NCBI RefSeq assembly: GCF_932276165.1
Contig: NC_063984.1
Location: forward strand, 9,989,501-10,053,500
Source: Plutella xylostella
Taxonomy: Eukaryota; Arthropoda; Insecta; Lepidoptera; Plutellidae
Length of the DNA: 64,000 nt
Direction of reading: 5' to 3'
Shown: one piece after another, positions 1-12,300 of the stretch
Layout: every line of letters starts with the position of its first letter
How positions within the stretch are numbered: position 1 is the stretch's first letter
Translations under genes and position numbers: made by a program
Notes under the pieces: model-generated
Seen by the model: the letters and a program-made list of their open reading frames with translations, nothing else
What the model was told of the DNA's origin: nothing
Databases searched by the model: none

Positions 1-42
1 ACTTTAAGTGAAAATCTATTGGGATTAGGATTCTATTGAGAA

Positions 43-89
43 CTAGCTGCCGTGCCGCGAGCTTCGCTTCGCCTTAGAATGTTTTCCAT
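43..89 (-). mobile_element. Truncated Helitron 3' end
   Basis: Reading the minus strand, this ends in CTAG followed by T. It contains the CTTCGCTTCGCC-type stretch seen at the 3' ends of the longer Helitron copies at 21675-21873 and 36700-36914. Only about 50 bp is recognisable; the 5' part is missing. Confidence 0.55.
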
Positions 90-93
90 CCCA

Positions 94-1363
94 TGAAGGA
101 AGTACTCTCATTCCTAACATTTTTTTATATATAAGTATGGTGCCTCTGCCTACATATCATACAAAGAACAATCCCTGCAGTTTTCAGGGCGATACGTTCA
201 TTAGTTTCGGCTGTGCGTAGTCATTCAGACTAAATGATTTTATCTCTTCTATCGTAAAAATACGATATTTAGTTTTCGTATATATACTATAAGTAGCATT
301 TGAATTTTTTTATTTAATAATTATATTGAATTCTACCAATAAACATTTCAAATATGGTTAAATTTATAATAAAAAACCTAAAAGAACCTTCAATAAAATA
401 CCTAGCCTACACCCAAATTGAATAGACAAATTTATGGATAAAGGTTAGTTTACATAGATTCAATAGCACCGGCATTGCGGCACGATGACTAGGCTAATGT
501 AATGTGCACTCCGCCGTATTGCCGGCCTTCGGGAATGTGCCTAGTGTATTAGTAGCTTAAGTTTCATGAACTTCAGTTATGGGAAACGGTCTTTATTATG
601 CATGGGCGGGAATTAGTATGCATTCGCATTAGAATGCGATTTCCATAGGAACTAACTAACTGCACAGTTAAGAATCTAAAAACGATAATTGATCGCGTAA
701 CTTTTAAAAACAGCTGAACCAATATTGTTTGATGTGATGATACATGGCATAAAAAAAACTCTCGGCATATATAATATGCTACATCGCATTCAGGACAATC
801 TTTAAGCAAAGTCGCTTGCTTGTCAAATCTGACGTAACTTGTATGGATCTGACAGATGTTAGACAGGCGAGCGACGGTGCTTAAGGATTGTTAATCGCTT
901 ATATGTCCGTGGTTGTACGTTAGCAGTCGCTATATCAAACAAAAATACCCAAACAGAAAAGAATTTTCAAAATCGGTCTATAAATGGCGGAGTAATCGGT
1001 GAACATACTTAAAAAAAAACATTCATGCAGACGAATTGCTTTTTTCGAAGTCAGTTAAAAAGAACCCAATTGGCAATACCTAAGCAGCAATAAAATAAAT
1101 CAAAACACTTCGCGTCGAGCGTATTGTGAAAGAATACCCTCTTTGTACATTTCCCGGGCTATTGTGACTAAGCACTTTCAAATAAGGTGAAAACGCGGGG
1201 CGGTACTTAATTCTTTTAATGTGCTATACATTAGCCGAATTAGACAGCGGCCAGGCAAATTGGAGTAACAGATTGTCGAAAGGCGCCTTCCATTTCATTA
1301 TGTAGACGCCTTAGACTAACGATATACAAGCTAGATGGTGTGTCACGAGCAAAAACAAAGCAA
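94..1363. other. AT-rich DNA without a recognised gene
   Basis: Short frames such as 573-809 have no domain, no codon bias and no convincing splice signals. I see no clear repeat family here. Confidence 0.5.
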
Positions 1364-1549
1364 ATGTCCGCATTTTGTTTGCTGTCAAACCGTTTTAAGT
1401 TCAGCCTAATGACAACCATTGGACCAATGAATAAAGTAACAAAACCGAACTAATTCAAAATAAGAGCTCAGTGGTGGAAGAGGGGAGTTAATTGTCGAGA
1501 CGTTTCTTTTGCACTGACACTTCATCTCGTTCGTATATTGTTAATCTGA
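1364..1549 (+). repeat. Dispersed repeat, copy 1
   Basis: About 185 bp that is clearly similar to 44768-44955 in the same orientation. The two share blocks such as CTGTCAAACCGTTTTAAGTT and GTTTCTTTTGCAC, with scattered substitutions and small indels. No coding potential, TIR or tail is visible, so the class of the repeat is unknown. Confidence 0.7.
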
Positions 1550-2733
1550 GGTAGAAACGGAAGTAATTATATTGCGCGACTCCGCTGCCGTAGTCGCGTA
1601 GTGGGGACGCCGCTTTAGATGCAGCAGTCTCGAATTTAATAATACGGGGGCTGAGATTCTTAAGTTACTATATTTTTTTAGTTATTAGTTGAGTAGATAA
1701 TAATCATTATAAACCGTTGGGAAGAGACTGTTTTAAAAGCTATAAAAAAACGTGTTTATCATATTTTTCATCAGTATGTCTATGTACCTGTGAAACCTAC
1801 CTATAAAATGTTACAACTGTAAATGGGAGTAGGTACATACCATTTTCAATGTAGTATGACGTTTCGTTGTACCGGTCATCTGTGAAGCCCGGCCTTTTCG
1901 CCTTCAGAGCTTTTGTCTCTAATTTTGCCTGAAACAATGGAATGAAAGCATAAACACGCAGATTCATAATTTATTTATGTAGTTACGTCAACTGTTTTAC
2001 CTGTAACAGATCAAGGAATCTTGGCTACGTGGCTCAACAAACGCAAGTTATAAAAAGATACGGAGTCGTAAAAGCAACATTTTATGCCCCCGGCGGCGGC
2101 GTGGCGGTTGATTGCAGACGTGGATTGATAATGTTTTCAGGCGCGGGAGCGTTAAAATGCCGTTAACTCAATCTAGAGTGAGGGAGGTCCATGAAAAAAT
2201 AAGAAAACTTTCATAAACAGAACAGACGACAATATAAGTACTCGTATGTCAATTAGGCGGTGGGTTCTGAAAAATGGAATTAGCATGACGAATTTTTAAT
2301 CATGTTAAAACTGGATTACCAAATGTTTAAAAGTTTCCACCAGGTTTGAGGGTGGATGTTTTAACACAGTCAAAAAATCCGGTTTTACAGGTGTCTAGTA
2401 TTTTATGGTAACCCCAAAAAATATTTTATACGAAGTAGATTACGAGAATGGACATAAGCCAAATTAGAATTGAGTATATCCCCAACACATTCGCATAAGT
2501 ACACATATTCCCATTAACATTTTGTATCTCGGTATTCCATTAATAGGATTCCAATTTGGAAATCCGATGTTACTGGCCGTTTATCCTTATTTCAAAGTAA
2601 TGTTGGATAATTATCCATAACTATTGTATAGGCGTTACTTAATGTTGCCAAATGCGACCGAATGGCTTATAGCTAGAAATTTTATAAACATTATCTAGAT
2701 TGAGTATTTTTTTCGTCTTGAAAGTAGCTAGTG
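1550..2733. other. AT-rich DNA, nothing recognised
   Basis: No long frame, structured repeat or RNA gene is seen. A short GC-rich patch near 2085-2110 (CCCCCGGCGGCGGCGTGGCGG) has no identifiable role. Confidence 0.45.
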
Positions 2734-2737
2734 GATA

Positions 2738-3298
2738 TGTCGCAGGCATCTGGTTTAATCTCCTTTTTGATTGAACCACTAGCCCGTTCATTGGATGGCG
2801 CTATTCAGTTGTATGACTAAAGGACAACTCGTCAAGTCGTTGATTGTAACGTTCGACGTCTTGACTGAACGTCATTCAGCGAAGTCGTTGAATGGGATAT
2901 AGTATAGCAACTTTGTAATGTCTGGTTACGGTGAACACGACCAGACAAGAATCAACAAAAAGACTATGTTACAAAGCTCTTATCTCACAAATTAACTAAA
3001 CAATAAAAATAAACGTACCTTCATATTGTTGTTCATAATTTAACACAAATAACGCACTTTCAAGCTAATTGATTTGCAAAAAACTAACAATATAGGTGCT
3101 TTTTGTATCAGCTGTTAGCTGTTAGACGCCATATTTGTTTTATTCACCACCTGACTGATTTTAAGTCAGCTAACTAGTTGGACGTTTTGTGACGCTTGTA
3201 CAATCAACGTTCGGCCTAGTCATACAATTGAGTAGCGCAATCCAATGAACGGGCTAGTGGTTCAATTAAAAATGAGATTCAACCAGATGCCTGCGACA
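2738..3298 (-). mobile_element. TIR element, family X (exon-deleted copy)
   Basis: The element begins TGTCGCAGGCATCTGGTT and ends with its inverse, with TIRs of about 80 bp. It is flanked on both sides by GATA (2734-2737 and 3299-3302). It is 561 bp long and collinear in inverted orientation with the 642-bp copy at 35627-36268. The length difference is exactly 81 bp. That segment holds the ATG and most of the exon-like stretch of the other copy, and it is missing here. The splice donor-like GTACGT is kept on the minus strand near 3018. The superfamily is not recognised; 4-bp duplications occur in several cut-and-paste groups. Confidence 0.85.
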
Positions 3299-3774
3299 GA
3301 TATATCGGTATGGAATGGCATATGATAAACTGACTGTAAACTTAAATCCTACAAATATAAGAGTAGAAAATAAATTGATGAAATATCAACCATTCCGTAT
3401 TCGGAAATAATAATATGTGTAAAAGGCGGGGAAGATAATATATATTTTTTTGCTAACTGGTAGCCTTACATAAAGTAGTTCAATATGTCGGGTGCATTCC
3501 CTCGTCCAGGTCCAAGATCACTCATAAAATTCAACCCTAACCCAAGCCAATCAGTTCGCATCACAGGAGTTCTCAACAGCGAAGTATGTGGAACATTCGT
3601 ACCTAGCAGATTAATAAAGCGAATATGTTTGGTTCAGTTGAAATGTTTTTAGTTGAAGCGTGAAAAGTTGGAAATGGAAATATGCTGACGGTACGCCGGT
3701 GCCGGCTGCCAGGTACTTAACTTAGTCGTGGCTTTGTTTAACTACGGATTAAATCATTGTTTTATTTTACTGAT

Positions 3775-3910
3775 GCTGATTTTTCAATGGTCAGATAAGG
3801 GTTATCTGAGGAATAATTCTGATGCTGTCGCGTCAGAATGTTTGTGTGAGACAGTGACAGCAACAATTTAATTCCTCAGATAGCATTTATCTGACTATTG
3901 AAAAATCAGC
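3775..3910. mobile_element. Small fold-back MITE
   Basis: The left arm starting GCTGATTTTTCAATGGTCAG and the right arm form an inverted repeat of about 40 bp with a few mismatches, around a short centre. The unit is 136 bp with no coding capacity. No clear TSD is visible. Confidence 0.75.
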
Positions 3911-4042
3911 CCTTAGGTACATACATAAATACAGAACTTCACCGAATGGTTCAATAAGTCCACCATAGAGCTGTCCCGAGCTGCAACATCCCGGGCCCAA
4001 GTGGACATAATGATACCCGGGTTCTGGAACCTTAAGACGACA

Positions 4043-4240
4043 TCCTAATCCTAACTATCCTAATCCTTACTAATATTATAAATGCGAAAGTAACTGTGTC
4101 TGTCTATCTGTTACTCTTCCACGCCAAAACAACTGAACGGATTTGAATGAAATTTGGTATACATATGCTCTAGACCCTGAGAAAGAATATAGGCTACTTT
4201 TTATCCCAGAATTCCCACGGGAAAACTTTGAAACAGCTAG
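4043..4240 (+). mobile_element. Non-autonomous Helitron (LEP1-like)
   Basis: The 5' end is TCCTAA..., repeated as a short TCCTAAT/TCCTAAC run. A conserved body follows (CTAATATTATAAATGCGAAA, then a TGTCTGTCTATCTG stretch), and the 3' end is CTAG. The insertion lies between A and T with no TSD, as expected for Helitrons. There is no Rep/helicase coding. It matches copies at 21675, 26508 (minus) and 36700. The LEP1 comparison is from general knowledge of lepidopteran Helitrons. Confidence 0.75.
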
Positions 4241-4888
4241 TACATAATAATGATCACTCTTCATAATTATGTTTGAGATAAGTAAAAAAATAACGATGAC
4301 TGTAACGTCCATTTCTAGGTTACCTTCATCATATCACCCTAGTCCACATCCCTATACGTGCCTAATACCTACATAAAAATTTGTCTTTTTATTAAGCCTT
4401 CTACCGTATTTTGTACCATAATGTTGAAGATAGGACTTTTAACATGCTCATCGCAGTTTTAATTTTATTTGTAAAACACATCATCTATATGAACACGTCA
4501 TATGAATTCCTAGTAAGCCAATTTCCCAAAGTAAACAGTTTAATACTTAAGCGTAGTCCATTTTCCGGTTTGTTTTAAATCGATATTAACCCAACATGTT
4601 TGCTTAGGTTATTGCGAAAATATTTATATAGCGGTATCGGGATCCCGGCCATACATTAGTACGTTCTAATTCTTTGATCGAATCAAACTGTTCAAATATT
4701 TGGCAGATCCAGAGCGCGCCTTTGTGTATGATTTTAAATAATCTTTTGGTACAGTCGGATTAACGGAAACGGAAAAACATTCGGTTTTTATTTATTTAGA
4801 CGTTGGTTGAAAAAAAAAAAAACTAAAATAGCTAATATTTTGGTATAGTTTTATATTTCCAATCATTGCATACTTTTTAGACTGACTA

Positions 4889-5001
4889 ATGGTCTTCGCA
4901 TATTACACCAACTCACCGGCGACTCGACTCTACACTACACTAAATGTCATTTTTGAACACCACAATGTGCGAAGACCATAATCCTGTCACCATGGTGACA
5001 G
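4889..5001. repeat. Hairpin plus 18-bp perfect palindrome
   Basis: A 12-bp inverted repeat (ATGGTCTTCGCA at 4889-4900, its complement at 4968-4979) encloses a 67-bp loop. It is followed by the perfect palindrome CTGTCACCATGGTGACAG at 4984-5001. Just downstream, 5018-5040 is nearly identical to 21003-21025, so this is probably the edge of an old dispersed repeat. Confidence 0.6.
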
Positions 5002-5040
5002 ACCCTAGAGCATCTCTAGTATTTGTCACCGATACGCTAA

Positions 5041-5821
5041 GAAGAAGACATATTTATGTACCCATATTCCTAACTATGTAATAATTTTGTTTATATTTTT
5101 GCTTTGTATGGGGTTAAAAAACTTTAAACTTTTTACTTTACTTTTTCTTACTTACGTGAAAAGTAATAAGACGTATTTTTATGGGTGTTATAAGATTGTT
5201 TTGAGTACGCCTCTGAAAATAAACGACTTTATTTCAATATCATAATATTTTGGCCACGTAGGTAGGTATTAGATTTTAGATAAGCTGTATCTTAGTGTAC
5301 TCGCTAATTTTATAGGCTACTCTCATTCAGTTACGTAGTGTGGTATTGTTCCGGACTGAGTTTACAATTTGCAAACTGGATTGTTTAGTGTTTAGCCAGT
5401 AATTCAAATTTTATCCGATTTGGACCGAGGAATATTAATCCTCTTATTAGCATAGTGTTTTAGGAACTCCGTCGACGTATTTCTTGGGTTAAAATCTAAT
5501 TCAAGATGAATGTAAATCTAAAATTCCCTCTGTATCACTGTTTTGCATTTGTTTGTATAATAATATCCTTTAAACTATCAATTTAATAAAATGTCATTCA
5601 CTTTCATAATAATACTCTTTGTTCTTAAAATATTGCAACGAACACAAAAGTAGTAGAAGAAACAGTTTCAGGAAAATACTGAGTAGTGGTGTCCTATTTG
5701 AGCCGACACAGAGATTCCAAAGCGAATGTCAATTCGTAGTTCCTCCTTCCTGCACAGGACACTGAAGGCTTATTTTCTAATTATCGTGTATTACAATAAA
5801 ATTTATTCCCATTAATAGATA
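5041..5821. other. AT-rich DNA, nothing recognised
   Basis: I find no supported coding frame or repeat boundary here. Confidence 0.45.
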
Positions 5822-5935
5822 GATATATAGAATATTCTTTATTTGTACACAAGAACAGAATTTATAAAGTTTATATACAAACACATAGGTACAAAAAAGG
5901 CGGGCTTATCACTAAAAGCGATTTTTTCAAGATAA
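5822..5935 (-). mobile_element. LINE 3' end, family L (fragment)
   Basis: On the minus strand the order is a GCGATAAGGCCGCC-like block (here diverged), a variable AT stretch, then an AATAAAG signal and an ATTCT-type tail. The same order is seen at 20628-20765, 22468-22566, 57870-58005 and, in plus orientation, 21590-21895. No reverse transcriptase frame remains. The clade (CR1- or Jockey-like) cannot be decided from a 3' UTR. Confidence 0.6.
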
Positions 5936-7304
5936 ATTAATCATATATACTATATAATTCACTGGAATACCATGCTTGAGCGTCGAGTACTTCAAAATCA
6001 GTCCCATTTCATTTCAGTCTTATTTATTTCAATATACTTATAGGGAGTTAAAAAAGTTTACAGTAAACGGAAGCATAAAAATAACGGAGATGACTCAGGG
6101 AGACAGGCGGAACTTATGTTTTACTACTTTTGATAATCCATAGTAACTTTGTTGGTCATCTGAATCACTTTCGCCTTAGAAACGCTGAGTTGTCAGGAAT
6201 AGGGCGCCTGATCACGTGGTTTACAACATCTGTTCTTAGCACAAGATGATTGATTACGCGATTATCTGCTCTGTAAACGCACCCAAACGTTCCATGTACC
6301 ATAGTTTGGATAATCACCCTTACGGCGCAAGAGTTAAGGGCGCTACTGAATTCATAATAGGTATAACGTTTAGTAGTGTTCTACTGTAGTCGGATATTCT
6401 GGGATATGGGCCGAATACAATGGAGAACACTAACTTGTGGAACGCTAAGAATACTAGGAACACTAACAATCTTCTAGTGTATAACAGTGACTATGTTGTG
6501 TATAGGAACAGCAGAGAATTGTACGGAATGTAAATATTAATTTATCACAAGAGTGCCCTTAGGGAAATAAATTAAGGAGTCAATATAAAACGGATATAAA
6601 TAAACTAATCATTAAACACACATATTACCTATGACCCAAAAAACAAATCTACGCTACGCTATAATAGACAGATACACATACACGTTGATCTTATAACACC
6701 CTTCTTTTTTGATTTACAAACATAAGCTGCAACTATTTTACGGGAGGGCAAAAACCGCACATTATTATTGTCATTTGTATGGAATGGCCCCTGACGTTTT
6801 ACATACAACACAAGTTTGTTATTAATGAGACACATTGTCGGCGCGTGCTTTGTTTTGAATATTCAGTTGTTTGTTGTTGCAGATTCTCATCTGTCAGTGC
6901 GCTGTGTTTCACAAATTCACAACAAACAAAGTAAATTATTTTTTCAAGCATGAATGAGAATTTGAATTTATTATACGACCTTATCAACAAACCCGTTATA
7001 AGTTTATAACTTAGTAATGTTTGTAGTTTATAAAAAAAATCAAATAATCCGAAGATAACCTTTAAATTATTACTACAGTCATAGTAAAACCAGAATTTCA
7101 TAGTTTCATAGACTACTCAAAATTACTTTGCATGAATTGTAAAAATTATTTACCTCTTAATTACCTACCTTTTCATTGTAATAATAAGCAAACTAAAATA
7201 TACTAATTACTAATTACTACTAATACTTACTTGCCATTGTTTTACACATGTTGTTCATAAAATATTAGCTAATAAGGTAAGCTTTAAGAAATGTATCTTT
7301 TTGG
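5936..7304. other. AT-rich DNA, nothing recognised
   Basis: Short frames such as 6799-7101 (minus) show low-complexity, AT-driven composition. No gene, RNA or clear repeat is seen. Confidence 0.45.
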
Positions 7305-7332
7305 AAATAAATAAATAAATAGATAAATAAAT
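7305..7332 (+). repeat. (AAAT)n microsatellite
   Basis: About seven AAAT units with one AGAT variant. Confidence 0.8.
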
Positions 7333-7617
7333 TTACACAAAAAAACTGACTGTGACTATGCCCTAGTATTAAAATACACAGAATTTGTACCATAAATATT
7401 TCATGCAAACGCAGACTTTCATTGTCCTTCAAGTACCTTTACAATTACGATTAATCGTCAGACTTAGAACAAACATTTTCCAACAAAATGAAATTAATCT
7501 AAAGTTGAATCCATTAATTATATTTCACCCCTTAACTTGTGATGTTAAGGTGTCACGGAGGGCAAATGTTTTTAATTTACGGCTGTCAGTTACCCTTAAT
7601 GTCCCAATTTTTGGGGT

Positions 7618-7659
7618 GTTCGCTCAGTACAATATTTTTATATATTGTATTGAGCGAAC
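7618..7659. repeat. 18-bp stem hairpin
   Basis: GTTCGCTCAGTACAATAT pairs with its complement at 7642-7659 with one G/A difference, around the 6-nt loop TTTTAT. The stem is shorter than usual for an animal microRNA precursor. It is more likely a fold-back remnant. Confidence 0.65.
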
Positions 7660-9098
7660 AAGAGCAGTTTCTTCATTCTGTAACTATTAAAATGATTAAT
7701 TATGAAATATTAATTAGCATGAATGGATACTATGTTTACAAGAACGAATAATTTTAATTATAATTTAAAATCGGAACTAACCGTACCGTAGCTATAAGTT
7801 AATTTTTTCCTATGGACATTTATTTAGTCAAATGTAATTCGTGTTATTGATGTTTGATAAACCTACTGTCACTTGTCAGCTAAAAAAATGTTCAACAACG
7901 GTCCCGACCCCTAACGGGTTAAGGTCATCAACTAGGCGCATTCGCAAATTATAACATAATCAAATAAAAATAAGGCAAGTGTATATTTTTAACAAAATAA
8001 TATCGTTGGGGAGGAACCCTTATTCGCAGCGTACGACATTAGGTACTCATTTTGTGGGTAGAACGAGAACAAAATGACTCGACGACCTTTCAAATGGAGG
8101 GAAAATGATATTTGAAAGAGCAACGCAGACTTTATTATACACGGTATTGTGTTTCACGACGTTTATTACGAAACGTATACTATAGAGATGGCCTAGGACG
8201 AAGGATAAACTAATGATGGCCTAACCTAACCACCTTAGAAGCAGCACTGCTACATAAAATAATGGACAAATTCATATAATACTCAGCAATTTGTGGCTGG
8301 GAGGTTTCGCTCCAAATAAAAAATCTAGCAAAAAGTAGCATATCCAGCAAAAATTAAATTATTTCCCTTTCAAAAGTAACACTACCTAACCTAACCTAAC
8401 AAGAAACTAATGTTAAATCTGTGCCCTAACCCTAGCAGTCAATTTGTAAATAATTCTACAAAGTAAGTAGTATACTCGTAAATTACCTTGGTAGTACCAA
8501 AACTAAAGTTAATTGAATTTGTATTATTACAAAGAAAATTGAAGTGCCTGCGTAATTCTGGAAAGTTCTATAGTTATTTCAACTTCGTAATTACTTAAAT
8601 TGGTATATAAGTGGTCTGCAATCACATTTTTTACAGGGAACTTAAGTTCATGAAAACCCAGTTAGGTATATCATACAAAAAAATATTAACCTTAGCTAAG
8701 CTAAACTAATTTCATTTATAGTTGAAAACATAAAAACATCTAGACTGTTGTAAGTATTTCGGCTTCAGGGTTAAAAAGGTCAATGAATCTAAGCAATGGA
8801 GTCAATGACCCCTGAACAAAATGTTTATATTTAACACGTAATCACGTTGACCTTTGTATTCTTAACCACCGGACTGAAAATAAGGCGATGTAAGATTTGT
8901 GTATCTGTATGACTGTTCGTGACAAATTATATAACGAACAGACCTAAAAGAAAACATTATATTTCTGTTTAAAACGCGATTTCATAGAGTTTGTGTGATT
9001 ATGCATTCAAAATGGATTCGTTGTTTTTTTATTATTTTAGACAGGGCACACAGAATTCAAAATTAAAAATACACTAGGTATCGTGTTTTCTTACTTAA
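7660..9098. other. AT-rich DNA with a telomere-like patch
   Basis: No gene is seen. It includes CCTAACCTAACCTAAC at 8385-8400 (annotated separately) and a shorter CCTAACCTAACC near 8221. Confidence 0.45.
8385..8400 (-). repeat. Short interstitial (TTAGG)n-like repeat
   Basis: About three units of CCTAA, the complement of the insect telomere repeat TTAGG. It is too short to indicate a telomere and may be chance or a repair scar. Confidence 0.5.
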
Positions 9099-9100
9099 TA

Positions 9101-9322
9101 CAGGGTGTTGCAAAATTGGTATACTAAGCCGAAACTTACATGTGCAGCATGGTATATCTAAGCCCGAAACTGAAATCAGAATTTGGAAATTAGCGAAAAA
9201 AAAATCATTTTCCATAGTAAAAAGACACGTGACCAACAAAGTTTCTATGAAAAATAAATATTTTTTTTGCTTATGCTTAATATGCTGGTGTCGGCTTAGT
9301 ATACCCTTTTTGCAACACCCTG
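9101..9322. mobile_element. 222-bp MITE with TA flanks
   Basis: Inverted ends CAGGGTGTTGCAAAA... extend about 35 bp, through GGTATACTAAGCCGA, with two to four mismatches. Both ends abut TA (9099-9100 and 9323-9324), as expected for Tc1/mariner-like insertion. There is no transposase frame. A single related arm (CACAGGGTGTTGCAAAACA) lies near 15717. Confidence 0.8.
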
Positions 9323-9324
9323 TA

Positions 9325-12300
9325 TATGTACATAACTGAAAAATATTCTGCAAATTTAAATGGTGCTGTTTTTTATGAAGCGCAGTAAGTATCTACACCC
9401 AAAACAAGCATCTAGTAATTTGCATTCAATTATATTCTTCTCAAAAACAGCAAAAAAGCTGAGAGAAAATTCTCGAAACGAGAGTACGTAATGTTTTTAA
9501 ATTACTTAAAAGCACGTACGTAAGTTTATTAAAAGCTCACCTTTTTGAGATCCTTGTTCAAGTCAGTGTCGTCAGCTTTTCTCTTCTCACAGGATAATAT
9601 GCAGTTCTTTGAGTCCTTTTCACCCTGCAACAAGAGAATTAGTCAAATTAAAAATGAGCTTTTTAATTTCGTCATTTAAGCTTAATATGGCAGTTTTCTC
9701 GAGGAAATTCTTGTTTGGAGTTAAAAATAAAAAAAAATGCATCTTGCTCATATAGGAATGGTTTGTAATATAATGATATTTATCAGGATAATTACGCCAA
9801 TTCATACTGAAACTAAACGAATACGGGTACGAATGCATCATAAATTAGTGATGACAGTAATTATGATCTTATTTGGTTAATAACAGTCCACTCCTATGGA
9901 TTCACATGTTTCAGGACGTGTACATTAATCGCCCATAACCATAGCCATACATTCAAAAAGAAAAGCTGGTTAAAATCTGAAAAAAACGCGAATAACGTCC
10001 GAAACTTCATATAAGCTGTCAGCCTGAAGCGGCTACGACAGGCCGTGCTACGAGCTACGGCGTAGCGATCGATAGTGCTACGAACTTTGCTACGCCGTCG
10101 TTACGAGCGATGTAGTGCCAGTGCTGTCAACGGCGCGTCATCCGTGGTTCCTTTTAACCCCTACGCAAAAAGGTCGTGTTATAAGTTTAACGTGTCTGTG
10201 TGTTTTTGTATCTGTTTTTGGCAGCGACCACCAAAACGGCTGAACCGATTTTCGAATTGTTTTTTTTTCTATATAGTCCAGACAACGATAATTAGGTAAC
10301 TAATAATGCCAAAATATTATATTTCGGTCAGGCACTTTTCTAGTATTTTGGGTGAACTGTATCGGGTGGACCGTTGGTACAGCTCTATCCTACATTTTAT
10401 AGCATTGATCGCATTTCTCTCTAATCTACTTAAGTTAATCCTGCTACTTGGCACTTAAGTAATGACAGAAGTCCAGTACTATTAATAACTTGCTTCTCTC
10501 TGGAGTCTCCCTTCTCCCAAACTTATGAACATAAACTTAAAATAAACTCTGGGCAGTGTGGCGTCTACCAACATTGTGTAAAAATGAGTGTTTCACATGA
10601 ATGAAGTCAATTCTGAAGTCATTAAACTATTTTTGTTACTGTCCAAAGTGATTGAATACGGAAACTGAGGTTAGGTTAGCAAATCATATTATAATTCAAT
10701 TTAATTATAATAATACCTACTTAAAAACAAATCAATTATTCATGATAAAGGGAGAGAAAAGAGATATGAAAAAATTATTATTCATCATAATATTCATATT
10801 GGTAGATTATCGACACAAAAAAAACTTTGGACTTTCATTTTATTTTCATATTTTATCAGTGGTAATGTTTTACTGTTACAGTTTTACCAAGCTACATTAC
10901 AGTACAGTAAAATAAGTGTAATTCCTATTTAGGTTAGTTAAAAGTTTTTAATTATTTATTTACTGATGTTTATTATTTATGTTGAAAGGTATTTAAGAGG
11001 CTTATATTAAGAGGATTACAGCGCTGAAATATGTACTTCAAATATAAACGAACATAAACTTAATTTTCATGCAATTTTGTTGGACATTTCATTTCAAAAA
11101 ATACTTTTACCTGAGTGCATCTTGTGACGATTTAAATGAAGAGAAAATAAAAAGGAAAAGAACTAAGGAAAAGGGAAAGAAACATTTTAAATACTTCCAT
11201 TAATGAATCTTTTATAGCTGCAATTAAAATATTAAAGAACTAATAATGATAAGCGAAGCTGTTTGTGAATGTTTTTTACGAAAATATTTATGGTTTAAGC
11301 TTGAAAAACGACCCTTGTCCACAGACGAAGATACACCTATATAAGCAACGTTCGGACACGCATTCACGCAACATGCATGCGTGATGCGTGTCAGTGTAAT
11401 AACAGCTTTAAGGTAAGCGTCCACCTATCGGTATACGTATCAGAACAAACGGATTAATAAATGTATGGAGTGGACGCACTTGTACAATTTTCTATACAAA
11501 GAATACTGAATTCGATGCGTTCGTTACGCACGATGCCAAAAGGTAGACGCACACCTTTAGTATAGCCTTTTGTTTTAGGTACTCGTATGCCTAATTTGTT
11601 GTAGCTCTCATTAAATTTATCCTACGACTACTACCTAATACATAAATTTGTACCTATACCTATGTGTGCAGCGTGCGTGTAGCACAATAACATTCCCGGA
11701 GATCAAAAGAAATAGTCTAAACAGCGGGGCGGCGTCGTAAATCAGTGGAATTTATTTCTGTTCTCGGTTTCTTCGCAAAAAGACCACAACTTTTTCTCGT
11801 TAGGACACTAAAACTGATATTCTGATTGGCCTTTGTCTAAACCTAAACGCCAAATGGTTTTTGTTAGGCTTTCTATAGAATCGTAAATTATGTTTATTTC
11901 AATATCCGGCTTTTTTAAAATATATAATTTAGACGTGTATTTTTTTCTTACTTAGGTACACTAAAATCTGGCGATATTTTTACGCTAAGGTATGTGCACC
12001 TGAGGTTAAAAAATGACGGATACCTACTGTTGTAAAAAAGATAGCACCCTTATTTTTACGTCCTGTTTTATTTTAGCATTAGCCATACTAATAACATTCT
12101 GAAATACAGCCTTAAACAAGTTACATATTATTTTTTCTCTACAAAGTTTGAATTTACACCACAAGGATGTAAGTGAAATAATTTATAGCGAAACATCATA
12201 TTGTTTCGTAAATGGAAAGCTTTCATGTAGTGAGCTTCACACGCTGTTGTTTAAAGTTCGAAGTTCGGAGATGCTTTTAAATTCATATAGGAATACATAT

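Noticed and set aside
8385..8400. Telomere or subtelomere
   Set aside because: Only about three CCTAA units in otherwise ordinary DNA.
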